A DNA stretch of 64,000 nt from positions 1 to 64,000 of the forward strand of contig JBBSQX010000001.1 of the NCBI GenBank assembly GCA_038243605.1, in the 5' to 3' direction. A program made the translations under genes and the position numbers. The stretch is from Terrimesophilobacter sp038243605 (lineage in GTDB: Bacteria > Actinomycetota > Actinomycetes > Actinomycetales > Microbacteriaceae). Of this stretch, positions 58,215-64,000 are shown piece after piece; the first letter of the stretch is position 1; every line of letters begins with the position of its first letter. The notes beneath the pieces are model-generated. The model did no database searches, was not told where the DNA came from, and was given only the letters and a program-made list of their open reading frames with translations.

Positions 58215-58637
58215 ATGATCACCGAACACGCCATTCTGTCAGTCCGCCCCGGACAACAGTTAGAGTTCGAGGCGGCATTCGAGACCGCACGCCCACTCAT
58301 CAGTTCGCAACCAGGTTTTGAGAAGCTTTCGCTGCTCAGATCAATCGAGTCGCCACACCTCTATGTGCTTCTCGTGGTGTGGGCGGATGTTGAGTCCCAC
58401 ACTCTCGGGTTCGGTGACCGGTCTGACTCCGTGCTTCGCACTGTTCGGCATGTGAGAGAAACCCCGCCCCAACTTTTTGGGGCCGCCTCAAGCTTCGCTA
58501 AGCGTCAGTCATCCTTCATCGCCGCGGCCGTAATCCGGTTCGCCATTCCATTGAAAATGATGCCATGGAAGGGCAGAATCGCGACCCAATACAGCCGCCC
58601 AGAAAGCCCCTTCGGGAAGAAGATCGCGCGCTGGTGA
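58215..58637 (+). CDS. Antibiotic biosynthesis monooxygenase (ABM) domain protein, C-terminus suspect
   Basis: From ATG 58215 the frame begins MITEHAILSVRPGQQLEFEA and continues AFETARPLISSQPGFEKLSLL, the ferredoxin-like ABM domain of small heme- or quinone-related monooxygenases. The domain should end about 100 residues in, but after HTLGF the sequence stops resembling it. The frame then runs through a hairpin and 133 bp into the convergent SDR gene. A frameshift near 58405 would bring a stop at 58455, before the hairpin. The gene is therefore probably damaged at its 3' end. Confidence 0.5.
   Translation: MITEHAILSVRPGQQLEFEAAFETARPLISSQPGFEKLSLLRSIESPHLYVLLVVWADVESHTLGFGDRSDSVLRTVRHVRETPPQLFGAASSFAKRQSSFIAAAVIRFAIPLKMMPWKGRIATQYSRPESPFGKKIARW
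58466..58483. terminator. Hairpin between the ABM and SDR genes
   Basis: GCCCC at 58466-58470 and GGGGC at 58479-58483 pair around AACTTTTT. It lies 21 bp beyond the SDR stop on the minus strand and could end transcription from both sides. Confidence 0.45.
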
Positions 58638-59965
58638 TAGATCGCGCCCCCGCCATCCGGGGTCACCTTCATCTCGAGCCACGCAAGGCCCGGCACCTTC
58701 ATCTCGGCACGGAGCAGCAGCAGGGTTCCACGTTCAATCTTCTCCACACGCCAGAAATCGAGCGCCTCGCCAGTCTGGAGGGTCTGCGGATGCCGCCGGC
58801 CGCGCCGCAGACCGACACCTCCGACGAGTTTGTCGGCCCAGCCGCGCAATGCCCACGCCAGCGGGAAGGAGTACCAACCGTTGGTGCCACCGATGCCTTC
58901 GACAACGGCCCACAGTTTCTCTGGAGTCGCGTCTGTGCGCTTCTCCTTCACGTCGGTGAACACCATTTGCCCCGCCCAATCCGGGTCGCTGGGCAACGGG
59001 TCGCTTGGCGCCCCGAGCACGGAGGAGTTCTGCCACGTCGTCTCCACCTCGCCGGCATCCACCTTCGCCAACGCCAGTCGAACCGACTTGCGGTAGCCCG
59101 TGAGCCCACCAGAGGGCGGAGGAATAAGGTCATCGATGTCGTGCTCGCTCATGACGCAATCGTGTTGCAGAGAGGCGATGATGGGCACAGCAATATTGCG
59201 CGGGATCGGCGTGACGAGGTTCACCCACTGAGAGGCCAACCACGGAGTGAGCACCGGTAGCGACGCGATCGCTCGCTGCGGAAGCCCAGCCTCAAGGGCG
59301 TAGCCGTTCATCATCTGGCCGTAGCGCAGCACATCCGGCCCACCAATGTCGAAGGTGCGGTTTACGCTCGACAGCACCTCCGCAGCAGCCACGAGGTAGT
59401 GCATCACGTCGCGAACCGCGATCGGCTGAATAAAGTTGCGCACCCACTTGGGCGCTGGCATGTACGGCAGCACATCAGTCAAGTGACGAATCATCTCGAA
59501 GGATGTCGAGCCTGAGCCGATCACCACTCCCGCCTGGAAGGCCACGGTCGGCACGCCAGACGCAAGCAAGATCTCGCCCACCTTCTTGCGGGATGTGAGG
59601 TGCGCAGAGAGGTCGTTTCCTTCCGGATGCAGGCCGCCCAAGTAGACGATCCGCCCGACTCCGGCCTCGGATGCAGCCGTAGCGACGGTGCGTGCCGCTC
59701 TCGTCTCTATCTCTTCAAAGTTGCCCTTCGAGCCCATCGAGTGCACGAGGTAGTAGAAGACATCCTGACCTTTGCAAGCCTTCGCAACTGCCACCGGGTC
59801 TGTCAGGTCGCCCTCGATGACCGTCACGAGCCTCGCCCACGGAACATCCACGAGCTTCTGCGGCGAGCGCACCAGCACAGTGACCTTATAGCCTGCCGCC
59901 AAGAGTCGTGGAACAAGCCTCCCGCCGATGTACCCGGTGGCTCCAGTGACAAGTACTGACTTCAT
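58505..59965 (-). CDS. NAD(P)H-binding SDR with C-terminal DUF2867 domain
   Basis: A 486-residue protein. The N-terminal 290 residues are an atypical short-chain dehydrogenase with VLVTGATGYIGGRLVPRLL for NAD(P) binding and VFYYLVHSMG, a family segment. The C-terminal DUF2867 domain (VFTDVKEKRTDATPEKLWAVVEGIGG, GLRRGRRHPQTLQTGEALDFW in parts) resembles an SRPBCC fold. The fusion is common in actinobacteria. Its substrate is unknown. The ATG overlaps the photolyase stop (ATGA), so the two form an operon. Confidence 0.88.
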   Translation of the reverse strand: MKSVLVTGATGYIGGRLVPRLLAAGYKVTVLVRSPQKLVDVPWARLVTVIEGDLTDPVAVAKACKGQDVFYYLVHSMGSKGNFEEIETRAARTVATAASEAGVGRIVYLGGLHPEGNDLSAHLTSRKKVGEILLASGVPTVAFQAGVVIGSGSTSFEMIRHLTDVLPYMPAPKWVRNFIQPIAVRDVMHYLVAAAEVLSSVNRTFDIGGPDVLRYGQMMNGYALEAGLPQRAIASLPVLTPWLASQWVNLVTPIPRNIAVPIIASLQHDCVMSEHDIDDLIPPPSGGLTGYRKSVRLALAKVDAGEVETTWQNSSVLGAPSDPLPSDPDWAGQMVFTDVKEKRTDATPEKLWAVVEGIGGTNGWYSFPLAWALRGWADKLVGGVGLRRGRRHPQTLQTGEALDFWRVEKIERGTLLLLRAEMKVPGLAWLEMKVTPDGGGAIYHQRAIFFPKGLSGRLYWVAILPFHGIIFNGMANRITAAAMKDD

Positions 59966-61413
59966 GCGAGCGTCCTCTCGTGCGTGCGTTGCTTAAGACT
60001 CTGGTGGGCCGCGAGGGCCGCGCGCCGCGAATCGGCGAGGTCGACAATCGGGTTTGGGTAATCATCCGAACCCCACTCGGGCAGGTGGCGGCGAATGTAG
60101 GTTGACCTGGGGTCAAACTTCTTAGCCTGAAGTTCTGGGTTGAAGACTCGAAAGTACGGTGCGGCATCCGCCCCGGAACCGGCAACCCACTGCCAGTTGA
60201 ACGGATTACTGGCGGCATCCGCGTCGACAAGCGTGTCCCAGAACCACTGCTCGCCTTCACGCCAGTCGATGAGCAGGTTTTTGGTGAGAAAGGACGCCAC
60301 CACCATGCGCACCCGGTTGTGCATGGTTCCGGTGTGCCAGAGCTCGCGCATTCCGGCGTCGACGAGAGGCACGCCGGTTCGGCCTCTCTGCCACGCGACA
60401 AGTGCTCGCCGATCGAGGCGGGGCCACGGAAAGTCGTTGTACTCCGCTCGCCAGCTCGAGTCGGCGAGTGGCGGAAAGTGGAAGAGCACATGCCAGGCGA
60501 ACTCCCGCCAACCGACCTCCGTGAGAAATCGCGCCGCACTCTTTGCACCCGACGCCGAAAGGCCCTCGCGAATTCTGCCCACCTCGTGCCAGATCTGGTG
60601 GGGGCTCAATTCGCCCCATCGCAGATGCGGCGAGAGCCGGGATGTGACGGCATCTGAGGGCGTATCGCGGCCCTCCGCGTAGTCGTCAAGGTCGTCGTCG
60701 AGAAAACTCTGCAGCCGCTCATGGGCCGCTCTTTCTCCGGCAACCCAGGTATCGCGCAATCCTTTGGCCCAATCGGGACTGGTCGGCTGAAGTGCCCAGG
60801 ATTCCAGCGACTCGGAGGTGACGCCGGCGGCGAGGGGAAGCGCCATTGAACCGGTAGGCGCACCCGAAACCGGGCTGGGCACCGGTAGTGGCTGGCGCGG
60901 CTCATGACTGTTCTGGCATGCACGCCAGAACGGGGTAAACACTGAGTAGGGGGTTCCCTGACCAGTGCTAATAGCCCACGGTTCAAACAGAAGGGATGCG
61001 TGAAAACTCTTCACCTGCACGCCATCGGAGCGCAACTGCGCCTTCAGTTCTGTGTCGACCGCGATCTCGCCTGCACCGTAACGACGGTTCCACACCACCG
61101 CAGAGGCCCGCGATTCTGCCACGACATCGAGGATGATCTTGCCCGCATGGCCTGCGCGCAAAATCAGAGGGATATTGAGGTCGTCGAGGCTGCTCCGCAG
61201 CGACAGCAGACTCTCGTGCAACCACCACTTCGATGCGCCGCCGAGCGGGCGGATGCCAGAAGAAAGTTCATCGAGAACGTACACGGAAATCACCGCGTCG
61301 CCACGCTCCACGGCAGCACTCAATGCCGGGTTATCCGCCACCCGAAGGTCGTCGCGGAACCACACCACAGTAGCCCCGCCGCTGGTCTGCACCGGACCGC
61401 TATTTTCACTCAC
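59962..61413 (-). CDS. phr: Deoxyribodipyrimidine photolyase
   Basis: A 483-residue class I photolyase that repairs UV-made cyclobutane dimers with FADH- and light. The N-terminal antenna-binding domain starts VVWFRDDLRVADNPAL. The FAD domain includes RLSPHLRWGELSPHQIW, WREFAWHVLFHFP and the signature MRELWHTGTMHNRVRMVVASFLTKNLLIDWREGE-type block (in parts RELWHTGTMHNRVRM). It is first in an operon with the SDR-DUF2867 gene, as often seen with small redox genes in actinobacteria. Confidence 0.96.
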   Translation of the reverse strand: MSENSGPVQTSGGATVVWFRDDLRVADNPALSAAVERGDAVISVYVLDELSSGIRPLGGASKWWLHESLLSLRSSLDDLNIPLILRAGHAGKIILDVVAESRASAVVWNRRYGAGEIAVDTELKAQLRSDGVQVKSFHASLLFEPWAISTGQGTPYSVFTPFWRACQNSHEPRQPLPVPSPVSGAPTGSMALPLAAGVTSESLESWALQPTSPDWAKGLRDTWVAGERAAHERLQSFLDDDLDDYAEGRDTPSDAVTSRLSPHLRWGELSPHQIWHEVGRIREGLSASGAKSAARFLTEVGWREFAWHVLFHFPPLADSSWRAEYNDFPWPRLDRRALVAWQRGRTGVPLVDAGMRELWHTGTMHNRVRMVVASFLTKNLLIDWREGEQWFWDTLVDADAASNPFNWQWVAGSGADAAPYFRVFNPELQAKKFDPRSTYIRRHLPEWGSDDYPNPIVDLADSRRAALAAHQSLKQRTHERTLA

Positions 61414-61480
61414 CTGACACCTCGCGTTTGCGTGATTCGCAGTTTAGCGGCGGAATCTGAGTGGCTGCGGGGTCGCCTAC

Positions 61481-62119
61481 TCAGGTTCGCAAATACGCCA
61501 ACACGGCCAGCACGCGACGGTGGCCGCTGTCGCTGGTTGACAGCCCGAGCTTCGCGAAAATATTGCCGATGTGCTTACTCACTGCCGTTTCAGTGACGAA
61601 GAGCTTGCCCGCGATCAGCATGTTATCCATGCCTTCCGCCATGAGCCCGAGCACTTCGCGCTCGCGCGGTGTCAGCGACTGGATTGGGTCATCCGCCCGC
61701 CGCCTGCTCAGCAGTTGTGAGATCACCTCGGGGTCCATCACCGTACCGCCGGCCGCCACACGCCGCAACGCATCGGTGAACTCGGCCACCTTGCCGACGC
61801 GCTCCTTCAGTAGGTAGCCGAGGCCGCCCACTCCCTCAGCCAGCAACTGACCCGCATACCTATCTTCGACGTAGGCCGAGAGCACCAGAATGGGGAATCC
61901 GGGTCGCCGCTGCCGCGCAACTTCTGCCGCCTTCAAACCCTCATTCGTGAAGGTCGGCGGCATGCGAACGTCGAGCACCGCAGCATCCGCATCATCGAGC
62001 AGCGCCAAAAAGTCGTCACCGTTGTCGACGGCGGCAATCACGTCGAACCCTTCACTGCGCAGCAAAAGCGCAAGCCCTTCGCGCAGCAGTGCATCATCTT
62101 CTGCAATTACCACCCGCAC
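61481..62119 (-). CDS. NarL/LuxR-family response regulator
   Basis: A 212-residue regulator. The receiver domain has the acidic pair EDD at residues 7-9 and the phosphoacceptor Asp in AAVLDVRMPP at residue 50. The C-terminal LuxR helix-turn-helix is LTPREREVLGLMAEGMDNMLIAGKL, VTETAVSKHIGNIFAKL. Its ATG lies 13 bp inside the histidine-kinase gene, so the pair is translationally coupled. The likely target is the divergent ABC exporter. Confidence 0.94.
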   Translation of the reverse strand: MRVVIAEDDALLREGLALLLRSEGFDVIAAVDNGDDFLALLDDADAAVLDVRMPPTFTNEGLKAAEVARQRRPGFPILVLSAYVEDRYAGQLLAEGVGGLGYLLKERVGKVAEFTDALRRVAAGGTVMDPEVISQLLSRRRADDPIQSLTPREREVLGLMAEGMDNMLIAGKLFVTETAVSKHIGNIFAKLGLSTSDSGHRRVLAVLAYLRT

Positions 62120-63339
62120 GGCAACTCCACTCTCAACGTGGTCGGGCCACCGACCGGGCTGGTGAGCAGCAACTTTCCTTCGAACGCTTCAACTCGACGA
62201 CGGATGCCGGCAATACCGCCGCCCGCACGCTCCGTCGCGCCGCCGCGCCCGTCATCCTCAACCGACACCATCAGGCGCTCGACGGGGCTCGACTTGTCGT
62301 ACTCGACCGACACCGTCACCTGACTCGCCGCACTGTATTTGTTCACGTTCGTGAGAGCCTCAGCGACCACGAAGTATGTTGCAGACTCGACCGCCGTCGG
62401 CACCCTGCGCAATGCTTCCGCCGACAGCAGACACGGAACAGCGGATCGGCCGGCGAGCGCAGACAGCGCACCCTCGAGGCCGAGTTCGTCGAGGATGGGC
62501 GGGTAAATATCGTGCACCATCGTGCGCAGCCCCGAGAGCGCGTCGGTCGCTGCTGCTTGCGCTCGGCGCAGGTGCGGAAGGGCCTCGCTCGGGTTCGTCT
62601 CCAGAGAGCGCTCCGCGATCCCCAACATCATGACCACGCTCACAAGTCTGTTTTGCGCCCCATCGTGCAGGTCGCGCTCGATGCGGCGCAGTTCCGCCCC
62701 GTGGGCGTCGAGCGCGGCGGCGCGACTCGCGGTGAGCGCCGTGACCCGCTCGACCAGTTTTGCCTTCGGGCCGTGGGCCAGCAATTTCATCTGCGCGGCA
62801 CGCAGCATGAACGCGACGGAAGGAATAATCCACCAGGAGACGAGCGCATAGCCGACAGCGACCAGAGGCATCCACGCGGCGAGAGCCCACGATGTCACTG
62901 GAAAAGGGCTTGTCACCGGGTCGTTGGCGGGCGCCAAATACCAGTACGCGGGAACGAGGAGTGAGTTCACGGCAGAAAGGGGGAGCGCAAGCGCCAGCCC
63001 CGAAACCAGTGAGACGAGTAGCCCATGCCCGAGAAGCCAGAGCAGATCCCGGCCGGTGGTGCGCGAAAACGTGATGCGCATGCTCTGCTCGAGCGAGAGG
63101 TGCTCCGGAATCTCTGAGTACGCAGAATCCACAAGTCGACCAGAGCGAGCAGCTTCGCGCTCACGCGCCTTGTTCGCCCACCATCTCAGCGGCCTCACCA
63201 CCAAGGGTACGAACAGCCAGCCACCCGTGAGAACGAGCAGTGGCAGTACAACGACGCCAACAAAAATCAACATGAGCGAGCCGAACGACGCAACAAGCTC
63301 GATCGCCACATAGCGCACCGAACGCCACCACTGTTGCAT
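62107..63339 (-). CDS. DesK/LiaS-type sensor histidine kinase
   Basis: A kinase of about 410 residues. The N-terminal sensor part has several hydrophobic helices (ELVASFGSLMLIFVGVVVLP and others up to residue about 240). The phosphoacceptor is the His of RIERDLHDGAQNRL (HisKA_3). The ATPase domain has LTNVNKYSAASQVTV for the N box and SVEDDGRGG for the G1 box. ATG 63339 is preferred because a possible promoter lies between it and 63384; ATG 63384 is the alternative. Membrane sensors of this form often detect envelope stress. Confidence 0.9.
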   Translation of the reverse strand: MQQWWRSVRYVAIELVASFGSLMLIFVGVVVLPLLVLTGGWLFVPLVVRPLRWWANKAREREAARSGRLVDSAYSEIPEHLSLEQSMRITFSRTTGRDLLWLLGHGLLVSLVSGLALALPLSAVNSLLVPAYWYLAPANDPVTSPFPVTSWALAAWMPLVAVGYALVSWWIIPSVAFMLRAAQMKLLAHGPKAKLVERVTALTASRAAALDAHGAELRRIERDLHDGAQNRLVSVVMMLGIAERSLETNPSEALPHLRRAQAAATDALSGLRTMVHDIYPPILDELGLEGALSALAGRSAVPCLLSAEALRRVPTAVESATYFVVAEALTNVNKYSAASQVTVSVEYDKSSPVERLMVSVEDDGRGGATERAGGGIAGIRRRVEAFEGKLLLTSPVGGPTTLRVELPCGW

Positions 63340-63463
63340 TCGGTCCCGTTTGATAACCTCATCTTGTCGTAGTCGGGAGCGCATTACGGTACAGCTAGCT
63401 ACACCATCAAGACGGCAGCAGGCAGGATCGTCGTCGCTAAACCTGATCCGTAGCGTGATACTC

Positions 63464-64000
63464 ATGAGCATTCAGGCACCGCCGCAACCGGCATCCACAC
63501 CACCCATCCCGCAGACCAGTCAGGCAATTCGCCTTGACGCTGTTGTCAAAAAGTACGGCACAGGCTCCTCGGCCGTGATGGCCCTGCGCGGCATCGATCT
63601 CACACTGATGCGCGGGTCCTTCACCGCCATCATGGGCCCCTCGGGCTCAGGCAAGAGCACGTTCCTGCACACCGCAGCAGGCCTCGACACCCCCACGAGT
63701 GGTTCGGTCTGGATCGGCGACACCGACATCTCACGGATGAGCGCGAACAGGCTCTCCGAGTTTCGGCGCGAACATGTCGGTTTCGTCTTCCAGGCCTACA
63801 ACTTGCTGCCGGCGCTCACCATCGAGCAGAACATCACGTTGCCGCTCATGTTGGCAGGCAAGGCCGTGGATAAGAGTTGGTACGAGCACCTCATCGGCTC
63901 CATCGGTCTCGGCGAGTTGCGAAACCGACGCCCAGCGGAGCTTTCGGGCGGCCAGCAGCAGCGCGTCGCCATAGCGAGAGCGCTCATCGCCCGCCCGGAT
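63464..64000 (+). CDS. ABC transporter ATP-binding protein (MacB/LolD type), cut by window end
   Basis: The 179 codons present encode an exporter-type ATPase: an N-terminal Pro-rich tail, AIRLDAVVKKYGTGSSAVMALRGIDL, Walker A GPSGSGKSTFLHTAAGLD, the Q-loop in GFVFQAYNLLPALTIEQN and the signature LSGGQQQRVAIARALIARPD. Walker B and the switch lie beyond the window. It is divergent from the two-component system. In such clusters a FtsX-type permease normally follows. The ATG at 63464 is the first start compatible with the family. Confidence 0.92.
   Translation, partial: MSIQAPPQPASTPPIPQTSQAIRLDAVVKKYGTGSSAVMALRGIDLTLMRGSFTAIMGPSGSGKSTFLHTAAGLDTPTSGSVWIGDTDISRMSANRLSEFRREHVGFVFQAYNLLPALTIEQNITLPLMLAGKAVDKSWYEHLIGSIGLGELRNRRPAELSGGQQQRVAIARALIARPD

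Overview
The window is high-GC DNA (roughly 60 percent by eye) with dense coding, many GTG starts, ATGA/GTGA gene overlaps, and several start codons that sit almost directly on a -10 box (probable leaderless mRNAs). Together with a DUF3073 gene, the actinobacterial arrangement of purF-purM beside a sterol-carrier-like gene, PurS, WYL and LuxR-type two-component regulators, this points to an actinobacterium of the Micrococcales, most likely Microbacteriaceae. The family assignment is inference. No rRNA, tRNA, CRISPR array or intact insertion sequence was seen.

Layout. 0.3-1.7 kb: flavoprotein monooxygenase and DUF3073, with 30-bp tandem repeats beside the first gene and a repeat-rich gene-free stretch after the second. 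2.1-7.6 kb: a polar amino-acid ABC operon (permease, ATPase, two paralogous binding lipoproteins, a PLP aminotransferase) run divergently from a YheO/DauR-type regulator. 7.6-13.1 kb: purine synthesis, with purM and purF plus two small genes on one strand and purD-purC on the other; purS-purQ follow at 19.1-20.1 kb, and purL is not in the window. Between the purine blocks lies an Lrp-regulated citrulline-to-proline module (ornithine cyclodeaminase + CtlX), then VOC, RidA, SGNH hydrolase and a DHA2 exporter.

20-28 kb: a TetR gene divergent from an unusual SRPBCC-molybdopterin oxidoreductase fusion, a cytosolic HExxH protein of unknown function, small membrane proteins, a MarR regulator with a large palindromic operator, GAPDH and an AraC/DJ-1 regulator. 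28-36 kb: an operon of transketolase, FAD-Rieske oxidoreductase and a GNAT gene broken by one TGA codon, then a UvrA-like ATPase and a DUF2231-Rieske protein. 36.4-43.2 kb: a tightly overlapping Opp-type ABC transporter plus GH1 beta-glucosidase operon, probably for beta-glucoside uptake. Behind it are two joined gene relics (an ABC ATPase and a PucR regulator).

43.8-64 kb: M20 peptidase, an aromatic-ring monooxygenase, several one-gene regulators with their target enzymes (WYL/VOC, TetR/MDR reductase, MerR/membrane protein, TetR/SRPBCC-DUF899), an AlaDH/PNT-like dehydrogenase, an SDR-DUF2867 protein with a DNA photolyase, and a DesK-type two-component system divergent from an ABC exporter ATPase that runs off the window.

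The most notable observations are: (1) an old duplication of a three-gene module (24.2-25.6 kb) whose second copy (45.0-47.9 kb) is split by a monooxygenase gene and partly decayed; (2) the GNAT gene interrupted by a single TGA at a position where a Trp codon is expected; (3) a 108-bp structured inverted-repeat element behind purC; and (4) the SRPBCC-molybdopterin fusion with its TetR partner.
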